NCBI GenBank assembly: GCA_001632435.1
Contig: KV423948.1
Location: 62,001-126,000, forward strand
DNA length: 64,000 bases
DNA from: Calocera cornea HHB12733
Lineage: Eukaryota; Basidiomycota; Dacrymycetes; Dacrymycetales; Dacrymycetaceae
Reading direction: 5' to 3'
Part shown: positions 33,442 through 48,800 of the stretch, piece by piece
How the letters are laid out: each line of letters starts with the position of its first letter
Position numbering within the stretch: position 1 is the stretch's first letter
The notes under the pieces: generated by a model
Told to the model about the DNA's origin: nothing
The model's input: the letters and a program-made list of their open reading frames with translations, nothing else
Databases searched by the model: none
Made by a program: the position numbers and the translations under genes

Positions 33442-34541
33442 CTTGGTGGTGAGGACGAGGGGGAGAAAGGGAGGAGAGGGAGGAGAGGGACGAAGGGAAG
33501 AGGGGGCAGGATGGCCTGCCTAGGCAGGGGTGTGTGAGGAGCAGAGAGCAAAGCAAGCCAAGGCAGCGAAGGAGTGAAAGCTAGTGTACAAAGCGTGCTT
33601 GTGCCGGGTGGGAGGCGCGGGACGCCAAGACAGCCAAGGGTTAGGTGGCAGTGCTACAGCCAGAAGATCGGCGATAAGCTCGGCGTCCTCTTGGAGCTTC
33701 ATCACCTTTCGTCCCTGACTGAAGAGACGCTGCGTGTGATGAAACGAGTATCACCCGCTCGCACATACATCTGCGGGCCTGCCGATACATAATACGCTAC
33801 TGAAGATTCCTGACAACAGTCGACGATATATAAACAGTGCTAGCCGAAATCTACTGATGGACCCATCGTCTGCTTTCACCGGCATATCTCGTTTGCCTAG
33901 GCTGGGAAACATAAGGAGTGTCTAGTAACCTCACAGATCGGCTGTCATTGACAAGGCTGTGGAACATAACCCTTCTGCCTTGATGTACTAGTCCTCGGCG
34001 GTCTTGGGACGCGAGCCTAAAAGAGGCGCATTGGTACCCGCGGAGCGATCTTCGTGTTCGTTTGGGCTCTGGGGCAACCCTTCCAGGTGAGCACTCCTCG
34101 ACGGCTCTGATGCGATTGCAGACGGGGGCGAAAATGGCTCCTCCAAGCCACCATATTCCGTCTTATCGGCGGTCCATGGCGACGGGGATGTACCCAGCGA
34201 AAACGGGGTGTCGCTGTAGGAAGACGAGCCGGGCGGGTCCGGGTACTGGGCTCGAGAAGCGGTATCACATGCCTTGATATTGATTCTGCAGGGGCGGGTC
34301 ATGTTTACACAATGTTGCATACAAGTTCATTCATTCCAAAGCTGGCGCTAAAGCTGTCATCCCAAGTCTCTTTGCACCCACGCTTCAACAACTGTAATTT
34401 ACTGGTGATTCTCCAAACAACCACCTGTAGGGTTTCCGGCACCTTTCCTACTGCATAGTCTACGTCTAGCCGACTCCAGCAAGGCGTAACGTATCGAGAA
34501 CGTCTTTCCGTTCTGTGTTTCAGACAGTTCCGATGGGCACA
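33442..34541. other. Intergenic with one weak open frame
   Basis: About 1.1 kb. A minus-strand frame at 33988-34320 (about 110 aa, Pro/Ser-rich, ending GSRPKTAED) resembles a disordered protein tail. It lies just 3' of MEM2, but no splice junction with the right phase links them, so it is not called. Confidence 0.4.
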
Positions 34542-36958
34542 TTAACTCTCTTCAGCGGAATCACCGCTTGCTGGACCGACCATTCCGATGGGTGACGAAA
34601 TCGAAGATATCGGTGTGGCCAGTGTGGTCAGCTGCTGCCCATTTGAGGTTTGGGAGGGAAGGGGCTGCATTTGGCTGGGACCCGTCCATGTCAACAAGGG
34701 AGCTGAGACGGAGTGGGATGCGTCTGATAGATGTTCGACACTATCGCGTTCCACTTCCACTTGATTCGATTCTGAGGACGGCTGTTGCAGATACGCTGGT
34801 AAGCCGGAAGCTGAAGGCGGCGAGGAGGCAGCCCCGGTGCCGCTACTTTCCTCACCTGAATGTGCCATCGTGAGAGAGTGTCCAGCGACAGGGATCGAGT
34901 CGGAGGCGTTGTTAGGATCCGAGGAATCTATTGTCTGCACACGAGTGTAGCCATGTGATCGATTGGCGAGGGACAGGCTGCGGACCAATCGCAGTTCATG
35001 GACTTCACCGATCTCTATGTTTGCTGCACTGGAGCGTGGCGACTCGTCGGTGATCCGTGCTTTACCATGCTGCACAACAGAACCTGTCGCAGACATGGCG
35101 TACTGCTCCACCGGGGCAACGAGAGGCGAGGAGTTGCTCAGGTGGCCTTCGCATACGTTGGCTTGGGGAAATTATGCGCCTTAGTTAAGGGATGGGATTC
35201 AATAAATTGCCGACGCACGATTCATTCGCTTTTTCTTGAGGTACCATGTGCTGACAAACATCCAGAACCCATAGGCAGCTAAACATTATCAGAACACTTC
35301 TCCGACAGCAAGAAGATATCGTAGAGCCTCACCAAATAAGTTCGAAAAGGTGCCGGATGTGATGGAAAAGAACAATGCCGCCGCTGATTTTTGAACCTGC
35401 TCGGATAGTTTAGGTAAAGCGTGCTGACACGAGATGAGGGGAGTATACCTGACGATTGCAGAGATACGTAGTCTCGATGACACTTGGTCCGGTTGAATTG
35501 AAGGGTAGAGCGGAGAATACAAAATCGGAGTCGTTCGCATTTAACAATGCATCGGCACCACACAGGAGATCGGGCCCGCATGCGCCATCGAATGTATATG
35601 GCGTATCGCGAGTGCCGAACCAGAGAGCGACTGTGCTATTCAGCTGTTGCTGCAAGGCAGTCGCATTTTGGAACAGATTATTGGGTCGGAAAGAGCCAAG
35701 ATCCGTGCGTACAGCCCCGTGGAGAGCTCGAACAATATTCAAGATGGGCGTTGTAAAGAGGCCCGTTGGGCTGAGGTCACCAGCCTCCGAAACCGGATTA
35801 AACTCGGGCCATCCGCTCATGATAATTTGCTCTATACCCAATCTGGCATGGATGGGTCAGCCTTTGACAACCAGCAGCGTTGAGACACTTGCTCAAATTG
35901 GGGCGGCGTCGCATCCTCCTGCGATGTGCACCAGCCTGGTGCGTTGAGAAAAGCTGCCGGGCACCAGGTCGATATGTTTGAGCTTTGAAACGTGATTGGG
36001 AGGGACAGCGCGGTCGGGGAACTCCCATTGCTACCGTAGTAGAGGAAAGACATACAGTCGTAAAGATCGTAACCGAGCAACTCCACAGCTTGCGATATGT
36101 TGGATTGGGGAGGACGGGCCATTCCAATAACGTTATTCCAGAGATCGGGATCATCAGGATCGTACGAGAGCGCCCAGGGAGTATTGTCGTAGGTGTCCAG
36201 GGCAAGCCAAGGGGAATACACCACCGTCGTCGTCGCCAAGATTGGTATTGGCACCGTACACATGATGCGAGTCTGGGTCTCCTCAGTCACAACCCACACT
36301 AAGCTTTCCAGAGCTAGAGGCGTACGGTGAACTGTAGTGACTGCTGAGGTAAATTGCCGTAGATCGTCATATCGAGAACATCGCAGTACTTCAGCTCGAC
36401 GTTGCTGTAAGGCAGCGCGGTATAGAGGCTTCCCGTTTGCCAATTGCCCTGATCGTCCTCTAGCTTCTTTATTAGAGGGTTTCAGATGTTCTGATAATAT
36501 GACGCACGGTTCTGATTCACATTCGTTAGTTCCCATGTAAATATTCGGGCAGACGTCCGAAATGAGTCGCCGAGGCGGTACGTGAAGGGCTGACAGGACG
36601 AGTCGGGTACCAGGGACCTGAGCGGTCCAGGGATAAATGCATCATACCACTGTCAAAGTTTCACAAAGTGAGTAAGAGGGAGAATGATAAAGATCAGGCT
36701 GGCGTACCAAGGACTGCGTCCCGTTGAAGTCAGTGCTTGAGATACTAATAGTGTCGTAGCCGTAGGCCGCCCACGAGACGACTAAACTACATGATAAGTG
36801 CCCAAGCAGCCAATGAGTGCTCCACACGTACTAGCAAGAACGGCAGCAACAACTGTAAACAAGATCCAAGTGATCACGCTGAATAGCAGGCCAAAGTCCC
36901 GGGTCACGGCGTAGGTGGCCAGTGGTATGTAGCCGGCGAGTATTCTGGGGGAGCTCAT
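34542..36958 (-). CDS. MEM2: uncharacterised two-TM ectodomain protein
   Basis: Predicted 666 aa, nine exons on the minus strand: 36832-36958, 36708-36781, 36508-36649, 36326-36459, 35887-36272, 35449-35842, 35333-35396, 35219-35278, 34542-35161. Same architecture as MEM1: TM1 (FGLLFSVITWILFTVVAAV), VSWAAYGYDTIS, KYCDVLD, RIMCTVPIPI, WCPAAFLNAPGWC, LGSFRPNNLFQN, ETTYLCNRQ, TM2 (FFSITSGTFSNLF, FWMFVSTWYLKK), then NVCEGHL and a Ser/Pro-rich tail of over 200 residues. The exon 5 donor is ambiguous: GT at 35886 gives FEQVLGIEQ, which matches EYVLGL in MEM4; a GC donor six bases earlier would give FELGIEQ. Function unknown; probably exposed on the cell surface. Confidence 0.78.
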
Positions 36959-37895
36959 GTCGACGAAAGGGCAGCTAAGACTACCCTGAGGTCGATGGAA
37001 CCCCCTTATCAGACAACTAGATTAGTGCCAGCTTCTGATCCGTTTTTGCACGGGGCAGCGCATAGGGACTAGAAGGTCTCAGGCGCTGTTGATGCCCGAC
37101 CGGGTGTCGGATTCGCGACCAAGGTATGGAGAGATTGTGAAACATATCCCTAAAAGGGTGTGAGCGGAGAAGCAAACCTAGGAACGCGTGGGCTGCGATG
37201 CGTGCTTTGTGGTGCCTCAGAGCTCTTCGTTGACAATGAAGAAGTGCAAACCAATCCGGACCATCCGGACCCATCAGATTCATGGAAGCAAAAACGCTGA
37301 GTGTACCGCATTCTTCCGGGCTGACGACGGCAGGCATAGCTGGAGCCCACAAGCTTCACCCCTAATAACGTTGAGATCAAAGAGAGTTGGTAGTCTTAAT
37401 TGAGTGTTGCATCACCTCTGGTAGCTAGTTACATATGTGGGAGTAGGGTGAAACTGTACTTACGCGTCTGAGCCGTACCCAACGATAACGTCCATGTACT
37501 TAGGGACTGACAGTTTTCAACTGACCGTCTAATTCAGCCCTGTTCGGCGCAGCTTTTCCATCGGCGCAGGTCGACGTCGTACAGCACTACTGCACAGGCG
37601 CAGCCCGCCCATGAGTTTTATGAGCTGTCGGCGATCCTGTGAAGTCGCCTGTTGGCTCGCAAAGGTCCTCCGCTCTCCTCTCCCTCTAGGTCATGGAATA
37701 GCGGGCAAGATCACCTCATATATCTGTCATGGCATCGTCATATAGGGCTGGATCGGGAAACCCTCGACCTCTTTCTTCCCATTGTGCTGGAGGAAAGTTC
37801 TGGCATGCAGCTGACCTCGTGCCCTAATGCTGGAGGGTACTAATACTGACAAGTTACAACCAGTCTATGTCTCTTCCCCACCCGCGGTCAGCATC
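36959..37895. other. Divergent intergenic region between MEM2 and OMT2
   Basis: About 940 bp; no gene or clear TATA box recognised. The short minus-strand frames at 37017-37380 lack family resemblance and splice support. Confidence 0.5.
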
Positions 37896-39673
37896 ATGGC
37901 TGCTACAGTTCTCCACCTTGCGAAGCTCATATCAGAGTCCACAGGGACGATCAATGAGACATGCACGACGTCGGGGATAGCTGTTCCCGAACTCGATGAG
38001 CCTTTCGATCCTGCTTCTGAAGCATGGCGTCAGCAGCCCGGGGTCCAGCTTGCGATTGATCAAGCCATTTCTGCGGCGCATCAATTGATTGCAACTTTGC
38101 AGCCTGCGCCGCTCTCGGTGTTGAGGTTGGGTGGAGCTGTATGTCTGTTGTCTTGATGGGTTGGGTCTCGTCTGAGCAGACGTTGTACAGTATCACACGG
38201 CAGCAACGAGAGTTGCGTTCGAGAGCAACGCTGCTACCATCATCAAAGAAGCAGGCGGGAATGTGAGTATCCAATACCATTGAACCCAATCTTATCTTAC
38301 ATGATAGTCACAGGGCGTTCACGTCGACGACATCGCTTCAAAGGCACAGGTTGACTCCAAGAAGCTTGTACGGGTTCTGCGATACCTCGCTTCCCATCAT
38401 GTCTTTAAGGAAGTCGAACCGGATGTGTTCGCGAACAATCGCATCTCTTCCTGCTTTGAAATCGGAAAATCTTTCTCGGACATCTCCTGCAAGTATGCAC
38501 TGATGCTACAACGATCGATCGACCTCTTGACATATGAACAGCCCGATCGACAAGTACGAAGGGACGTCCGGCATCACGGCACTCTTCGGTCACATGTAAG
38601 TCGTACCCTGCCTGGCCTGGGTACCGGTTCTGAAGTCAAACAGGCTCGACGAGTGTGCGAAGAGTGGTGTCTACACTTGGGAGGCGCTTTCTGATCCCAA
38701 GACTGCCTTTTCTGAGGAAACCGAGGATGCGCCCCTCAGCCGTGCCTTCGGTAAACAAGCTGCGTTCTGGGATTGGGTCGAGGAGCCGGAGCAGGTAAAC
38801 CGACTTGCGAGGTTCGGTGTTGCGATGCGAGCTTGGCAGAACACACTGCCTGCTGATGCCATGCTCCATGGTGCGTTCTTCCCTTCAATCATGAAGCACT
38901 GCCTGACACTTCATACTATGTATGACAGGTTTCGACTGGAAATCTTTGACCGAGAACGACCTACTGGTTGATGTAGCGGGTGGCCTGGGCAATGCGGTGT
39001 TACCCATCGCGAAGGTCAATCCATCCGTCAGGATCATTATCCAGGATCGTCCTGCGGTCATCGAGGATGGTGTCAAGTACTGGAAGGAAGAGTACCCCGA
39101 AGCGCTCCAATCCGGTCGTGTCAAACTGGAATGTACAGCACCATCTTTGTTCATATCTCTTTTCCCGTGCTGATGGTTTGCCAGCTCGCGACCTCTTCGC
39201 CGTCCAGCCCATCAAGACCGCTTCGATCTTCCTCCTCCGGCGCATCTTGCACGACTGGTCGGACAAGTAGGTCCGCAAGATCCTCACCACGCTCCGCGAG
39301 GCCGCGGCGCCGAACACGAAGCTGCTCATCATCGACAGCATCATGCACTATGTGTGTGCTGATCCGACGTTGAGCGGCCCACAGGTGGTTCCTGGCTGGG
39401 AGGGAGTACGCAGGGAAGACCCGCCGCCTCCTCTGTTGCCCAACTGGGGAGTCGTTGGGGCCGGAACGTATGGATCCGATATTCATGTATGTGAGCTCGG
39501 ATCGACAGAATATGCATTCATGACGTGTTGCATAGATGATGATCCTGCACAACTCGCAAGAGCGCACGCTCACCCACCTCAGCAAACTGTTCGAGAGCAC
39601 CGGCTGGCGGATGGTGCGCGTCTACCCCGACGTGACCAACCTGATGCCACAGATCGAAGCTGTCCCCATCTGA
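37896..39673 (+). pseudogene. OMT2: O-methyltransferase with nonsense codon
   Basis: Paralogue of OMT1. Exons 37896-38138, 38191-38262, 38314-38492, 38542-38595, 38644-38870, 38929-39132, 39185-39486 and 39536-39673 keep one frame of 473 codons. SAM motif LVDVAGGLG and catalytic region RILHDWSDK are present, but the codon after DWSDK is TAG (39268-39270) where OMT1 has TAC. Translation would end just after the catalytic His, losing about 130 residues that complete the fold and acceptor pocket. Downstream codons (VRKILTTLREAA to QIEAVPI) stay intact and conserved, so the break is recent, an error, or read through. An extra intron (38596-38643) is absent from OMT1. Confidence 0.78.
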
Positions 39674-39839
39674 GGTCGCCCAAGTATGTACCAGGTTGGA
39701 TGGTGGTGAGCGAATGATGCTTGCCATATCGGTACGACTACAACGCCCGATGATAAGATAAGATAGCTGCTTAGCCAATAGCGGGTATGTGAATGATATG
39801 AGATGCTGCGGTGCGTCGATGCCTCTATAAAGTCAGTGA

Positions 39840-42665
39840 TTATTGCATGGATGCCGCTTTTGCTTTGATCTTCTTCTGGTCATGCACATCGTCGATGACC
39901 TGCTCCTCTGGCTCTTCCTCCCCCACTGCCGTCTCACCGTCCGAGTCGGACTCCGTAGCTTCGCTCACTTCGTCCAACATGCTCTTCTCCCCGGCTGCAA
40001 CGTTCAGCTGGGCAGCCATAAGCGCGCGGAAGCGCGAGTTTTCACGCGACGCCTGTCATACATCAGCACCTCGCATTCCGTTCCCCTAGTGAAAAACGGC
40101 GCACAAGCTCGCGATACGTCCCACTCTCCGTGATCTTCCCGTCCTCCAGCACCACGAGCCTCTCCGCGGTAGTGATCGTGCTCAGCCGATGGGCAACGAC
40201 GATCGAGCTGGTGTTCTTGCTCGAGATGATCCGCTGGATCGCGTCGTTCACCCGGTACTCGGACACCGCGTCCAGCGCAGCGGTCGCCTCGTCCAGACAG
40301 AGGATCGCGGGCCTGCGCAGGAGCGCGCGGGCAATGGCGATCCGCTGCCTTTGCCCACCGGAGAGGCTGTTTCGGCCCACTGCTGCGAGTCAGCCCTGTT
40401 CTCCCCACAACACAGGAACGGAAGCAGCGCACCAGGCGTCTCATACCCCAGCGGGAACGCATCCACGAAATCACAGTTCGCCTGCTGCGCAGCCGCGACG
40501 ATCTCCTCCAGGGTCGCGCCCTGCCGGCCATAGGCGATGTTGCTCGCGATCGTGCCTGAGAACAAGACTGGTTCCTGGGGCACATACCCGATGGTGGCGC
40601 GCCAGGACTCGGGCGTGTACTCGCGGATATCGCGCCCGTTGAAGGTGATCCGCCCGTGCGTGGGGTCGTAGTATCGCAGGAGGAGGGCTTGGACGGAGGA
40701 CTTGCCGCTGCCGGATTTTCCACTACATACAGCTGCTCTTAGAACTCTCATGCCTCAAGGGGACCAGAAAAGTGCATACACTAGGGCGACACTCTCCCCC
40801 GTCCTGAGCTCCATGTTGAACCCCTTCAGGACCATCACGTCCGGCCGGCTGGGGTACGTGAACCCGACGTTCTCGAAGCGTATCACCCCGCGGGCGGAGG
40901 GAACGAACTCCTCCCCGACGCCTGGGCGTACGGCGGGGACCCGGTCGATCAGGGAGAATACGCGTTCTCCGGCGCCCACGCCGCGCATGAGGGAGGAGAA
41001 GAAGCCGCTATATCATATCACGCAGCATCGATCAGCAGCGCCTCGACGGCCCGGTGAGGGGAAAAGCGCACGAGAGGTTACTAAGCGCCCCTCCGACATA
41101 GGCCGTATACAGCAGCAGGCTCGTCAGATCCCCCACGCTGATCTCTCCGCGGGCGACCAGGCTCCCGCCGTACCCCAGCAGCGTGAGGATCGTGACGTTA
41201 CCCGAGAAGCCCGTGCCGCCGAAGAAGAGCCCGGAGGCGAGCGCCTCCTTCCGCGCGAGGTCGAAGACGAGCTGCACTTTTTGCGCGAAGGTCGCTTCTT
41301 CCATCGGGTAGGAGTTGGAGGCTTGGACGGTGCGGATCGCTGAGAGGGTCTCTTCTGCCACCTGGAAGCACGCTCAGTAACCCGTTCCCCAGGGAAGAGA
41401 AGGGAGACGCACCCGCGACATGTCCCCCAGCGCCTCTTGCGTCTGGTTCGACAGCTTCTTCAGGTACCTGCCATAGAACACCGCGCCGATGGAGATGGGC
41501 GGGACGACCGCGAGCATGACGAGGGTGAGCTTGCTGGAGAGGTAAAACATGAGCCCCACTGTACCCATCGTCAGCCTCGCAATGAACGGCAGCGGGGAGA
41601 TAACGAGTGCTCACGGCCCACGGAGGCAGTGACGATCGCCCGGAGGCCGTCGCTCAGGTTTCCCGTAACGCTTCCCGCCCCCAGGATCAGCGCACGAAGT
41701 GCCGGACCACGAGGGAGGCACTCACGAGTCCCCAACAATGTACGTGTCCGCATTGAGCCTGCTGACAATATCGCCGCTCCCTCCCCCTTGCCGCTCCACA
41801 AAGTCCACTTCCTGCCGGAGCGCAGAGGCGTACGCCCGGTTCCGGATGCGCGCGACGATGCGCTGCCCGGAGGTGCGCATGAGGATCACCCGGCCCGTGT
41901 TTGCAAGCGCGCCAAGGAGGAATAGGGAGAAGAGAAGTGCCGAGGCGGAGGTGAAGGAGAGGCCGAGGAAGGTGCTCTGTGCAAGGGTGAGCGCTGTGCT
42001 TTGCCGTAGAGAGTGCGGGGACGTACATTCCCGGGGTTGGAGAAGAAGTCGATCTGCCGCATCCTGCATCAGCGCCTGTCCTTCACACGAGCCAAACCAC
42101 TGACCAGCTTTCCAATAGTGAACGGAATGCTCATCGTCACACTGCTGCTGACTAGCAGTAGCCCAACCCCGATGGTGAGGGGCCGCCGCTCGGGTCCGGC
42201 GAGGCGGAATAGCTTCCATACGTTTGAGGCGGACTCGGGGGCGGGGACGAGGGACGAGGGGAGCAGGCGGCCAAGGAGAGAGCGCTTAGGTAGGGAAGGG
42301 GTGGGGGGCGGTTCGGTTGTTGATGGGATCGAAGGCAGTGATGGGGGTGATAGTGATGGTGAGGCAGGAGAATGAGCGAGAGACTGCACGGCGGGAGAGG
42401 GAGAGGAGGTGCCTTGCGCAGGCGGAGTCGGGGCAGGAGACGTGCTGGTGCTGGTGCTCTGGAACCGCAGCCCTCTCAGCACCTCCGATCCCGAGCGCAG
42501 CTGCGCCAGCGGGCGAGCAGGCGAATGCACCCCACGCCACACTCTGATGCTACCGCTCCTCCCCACGCTCCGCAGTCCTACTCCGAGCAGCAGACGTGGT
42601 TGTGATGGTAGTGGTTGTGGTGGGCATATTGGCGGTGAGCGCAGAGCAGCCTTGAAGAGGCTCAT
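39840..42665 (-). CDS. MDL1: Mitochondrial ABC half-transporter, Mdl1/ABCB10 type
   Basis: Predicted 778 aa inner-membrane peptide exporter. Exons 42105-42665, 42027-42053 (27-nt micro-exon, IDFFSNPGN), 41726-41976, 41615-41670, 41413-41558, 41072-41361, 40780-41007, 40433-40722, 40105-40379, 39840-40052. An Arg/Ser-rich N-terminus of about 150 residues looks like a mitochondrial presequence plus linker. The TM domain carries the Mdl family stretch SGQRIVARIRNRAYASALRQ and VGDLTSLLLYTAYVGGAL. The nucleotide-binding domain is complete: A-loop FTYPSRPDV, Walker A GKSGSGKSS, Q-loop VPQEPVLFSG, signature LSGGQRQR, Walker B ILCLDEATAALD, H-loop VAHRLST. The acidic C-terminal tail is lineage-specific. 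Homodimer expected. Confidence 0.9.
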
Positions 42666-43458
42666 CGGCCCTGACCTCCTAGCAGCAGGCAGGCGCCAGC
42701 AGAATCCTCGTTCAAGAGCTCACAGAGAGCGGGGAAGGGGGCCGGAGAGTGGGTGCCGGGGCTGGGTGTGTAGCAAGTGGGATGTATGCGCCTTGGGGAG
42801 GATGTGCGCCTGGACGGTGCTGCAGGTGTGGTGATGCCCCCCTGCCAAAAAGACAACGCGTCGCTCGGCCCCACCGGCCGCCCCTGCCCAACCGCCCCAG
42901 ATCGCCCGATCACACCCAGCACGTGCCCCGATCGCTCCATTTTGCCTCCGCTCCCTGCCCGTGCGCCCGTGCGCCCGCGTACAAAAACCCTCTCGCGCGG
43001 CAGGAGCCCTTTTCTCTTCGTGCGGCGACACGGCTTACTTTTCCCCATTGTTGCTCGCGCCCTGCCCCTGCCCTCCTCCAATTCAATCTGATTTGGGGGA
43101 AAGGCGCACTACGCGGGCGTTCGAGTGTCAAGCCGTGCCCTGAGCAGAAGGACGTCTTAGTACCCAGATGTCGGCTGCGACAGCTTGAATGCGCGGTCGA
43201 CGGGTCGGGGGTTCGAACATCTCAATCCTGTCTCAACTCTCAGTCTGTGCTGCGATGCAGTTGGGTGGATGCAAGGGACGTGGGAGAGTGGGTAGGAGAG
43301 GGGGATGGGCTGTATAGTGGAAGGGGCTGGTGCACCAGCGAGTACCGCAGTCAAATTTTATTGTTACGCATAATTGATCATTTTACACCCCACTCCGTTC
43401 TTTTCAGCGGCCGTGCACCTTATTCTTCCTTGCTTCGACTCCCCCATCCAAGTCCAGC
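42666..43458. other. Intergenic
   Basis: About 790 bp between MDL1 (5' end) and THI4 (3' end). No gene. The tRNA-like GGTTCGAAC near 43220 was examined and rejected. Confidence 0.55.
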
Positions 43459-45830
<2,372 letters not shown>

Positions 45831-48800
45831 ATGTCCAACGTCTCTCTCAACACCGCCGTCGCCCTCCGCATCGGGCCCCTCCTCCTCGACACACTCTTCA
45901 AGCACTACCTCGAGCGCAAGACGGTCACAAAGGACTCAAAGGCGCGCGAGGAGCTGCTCTACGACGCGGCGTTCACGGTGTTCAGGACGTTTATGGAGGC
46001 TGCTACAAAGTGCGTCCTGCTCCCTTATCTCCTGCCTTCCCTTGTAGAGGGCATGGCGTTGATGCCCTCGCAGGCACTCCGTCGAAGAGCTCCAGCAATT
46101 CTCCAACGTGCGCATCCCCTCCCCGCCCTGGGCGCACCTCGTCCGTCTGCGCATCCCGCTCCAAACCTGCGCCGACGCCGCCCAGTACCTTATCCTCGCC
46201 CTGGGCGGCGAAGAGAAGACCCGCACATTTGTGGGAGGCGTGAAGTGGTGGCAGACTAGGGGGCTGCAGGGGATCGAGGCGCAGTGGATTTGTAGTAAGA
46301 AGGATTTGGAGAGGGAGGAGAAGGCGCTGAGGGAGCGGAGGAGGGAGGCGACGTTGGGCGGAGGGGCAGGAGGAAAGGCGCCTTCGAGTGGGAATGGGTC
46401 AACTGGTGAGGGCGAGAAGGGCGAGAAGGGGTTGGCTGGGGAGGGCAGTGGTGAGTCGAACCAGGGGGAGACGAGCGGGGAGGCGGTCTACTCGAGCGGG
46501 ATGGACAGCATGCGCTGCTTATTGTATCTGCACGGTGGAGGGTACTATTTCGTACGTCCCTTGTTTCCTCCTGCCTCTCAGGGTTGTGCTGACAACTGTA
46601 TACTCTCGCAGGGCTCCGTCGACCAAGAACGATACATGATGCAGCGGTTCGCGCGCAAGATGAAGGGCCGGTGCTTCGCGGTCGACTACCGGCTCGCACC
46701 GCAGTACCCCTTCCCCTGCGCGCTGCAGGACTGTATCGCCGCCTGTATGCGCGCTCCCCTGCCCGCTGTTCTGGACCGTGCTCACATACCCATGCGCACA
46801 GACCTGTACCTCATCCGCCCCCCGCCCGGCGCCTCCCACGCACCCATCCCCCCGAACCGCATCGTCTTCGGGGGCGACTCCGCGGGCGGCGGGCTGGTCC
46901 TCGCCCTCCTCCAGATCATCCGCGACACCAACCTGCCCCTCCCCAGCGGGGCGGTGCTCATCTCCCCCTGGTGCGACCTCACCCACTCATTCCCGAGCAT
47001 ATTCGAGAACACCGCGACGGACATCGTGCCCACTTACGGCTTGAGCATACACAAGCCGAGCACGCTCTGGCCCCCGCCGCCCGAGGACCTGTCGACCACT
47101 GTGCGCTCCAGGCTCAGGCAGAGGATAATCGACATTGTCCGCCCGCCGAACGACAAGGACGAGCCGGAGGAGCCTGCCAGCCCCGCCGGCACGCATTTCA
47201 CCAAGAACGAGGAAGGGGTCGTCCCCGCTCACCCTGCTCGCCCACGCAGAGCGTCACACGGCTCCCTGCGCTCGCACCTCTCGCACAAGTCCCACAAGTC
47301 GGCGCACGAGGACCTGACGGTGCGCGGGGACTCCCGCCTGCCCCCAAAGGGCGAGCAGGACTACTCCAAGCTGCACCCGCACGACGCGCTCTCCTCTGCG
47401 CCCGACCCCGGGCGGGAAGAACCGCCCGATAAGCAGCTGGACGCTGCTGACCCCACGGGCCCCGGGCCCATCAGACTCACGGTCGACGGCAGGGACGTGA
47501 CGATCCGCAGCCAGGTGCAGCTGTACTGCACCAACCACCAGCTGACCCATCCGTTCGTCTCCCCCTGCATGGGATATCTGGGCGGGCTCTGCCCGTTGCT
47601 GGTCATTGCGAGCGATAAGGAGGTGCTGAGGGACGAGATTATCTACTCGTGCGCTTTCCCCCCTCCGCTTTCTATTGTCCAACGGTGCTGATGCGGAAGC
47701 ACAGAGCGCACAAAGCCGCACGGCCGGACCAGTTCCCGATCAAGGAGGAGACGAGACACCTGTACCCGCACTTGGAGGGCATTGAGAGCCGTTACGGGCC
47801 GACGCCCGTGCATCTCCAGGTGTACGATGATACGAGCCATGTGCTGCCGCTGATCTCGTTCTCGACGCCGGTGAGCTCACCTTGCCTTGCACCAGTTGCA
47901 CGGTCTGACGTTTTGGGTAATAGGCCAAGTACTGTTATCGTGCTGTAAGACACAATGCGCGCATACATGAGAGTACTTGCTGATACCCTCGCACAGATTG
48001 CGGCATTCTGCGTCCACGTGACCCCAACGGGCATCACCATGCCAAGCAGCAGCCCCTCCCAACCCAACAGTGGCAGCCACTTGTCCCCAGAAACGTCCGC
48101 CCTCGAGGGTCTGCCCTCAAAGGGCAAGAAGCCAAACATGCACGTAGACGTCGATGGGCTGCCGCGCATCCTCCCCGAGTCCCCGCTCGCCACCACCCCC
48201 GAGGAAGAGGAGGACGAGTGGCTCCGCAGCCTGAAGCACAAGGAGCAGAAAGCCCCCGTAAAGATACTCGTTGAGTCGCCCAGGGTCGATGTGCTCGTCG
48301 CTTCTCCGGAAGCGGGACCCTCCCGCGATATGAGCACGGGGCTGCCGCACACCGACGGCCCGCTCCAGGCGACACCCGCCGAGCTGGCTTCCGCGCTGGC
48401 CGCCTCGCACAAGTCAGATCTGGCTATCAACCCCACGGATCAGGCGGCGCAGGCCTCAACCGCGTCGGAGGCCGCACCTGCGCACCCGCATAAATCCCAC
48501 CTGTCCAAGCTGCTCCCCCTCCCCCTCCCCCACTCTTCCAAGGCTGGGCACGACGGCCGCGCGTTGTCCTTCCCGGCTCATCTGTTGCGCTCTATGTCCC
48601 TCGGGCAGCCCGAGAAGCATAAGGGGAGCCCGACCGTCGACGAGTCGATGCCTGATCCAAGGGTCACCCAGCCCGTCAAGCAGGAGTCGAAGCAGGCCAG
48701 TGAGGATGTAGCCGGTCCGCGGTTCGGAACAGTCATGGACAATCATGTAGGGAGGAAAGCAGGGGATCCCATTGTCTACCAGATGGTAAGCTTCCCACCC

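Noticed and set aside
33988..34320. Open frame after MEM2 as a further MEM tail exon
   Set aside because: A possible acceptor exists, but its phase does not fit the family's last intron and the N-x-C-E-G motif is missing.
43150..43245. tRNA-like sequence with GGTTCGAAC
   Set aside because: Only the T-loop consensus is present. The T-stem pairs poorly, no matching acceptor stem or D-arm can be found on either strand.
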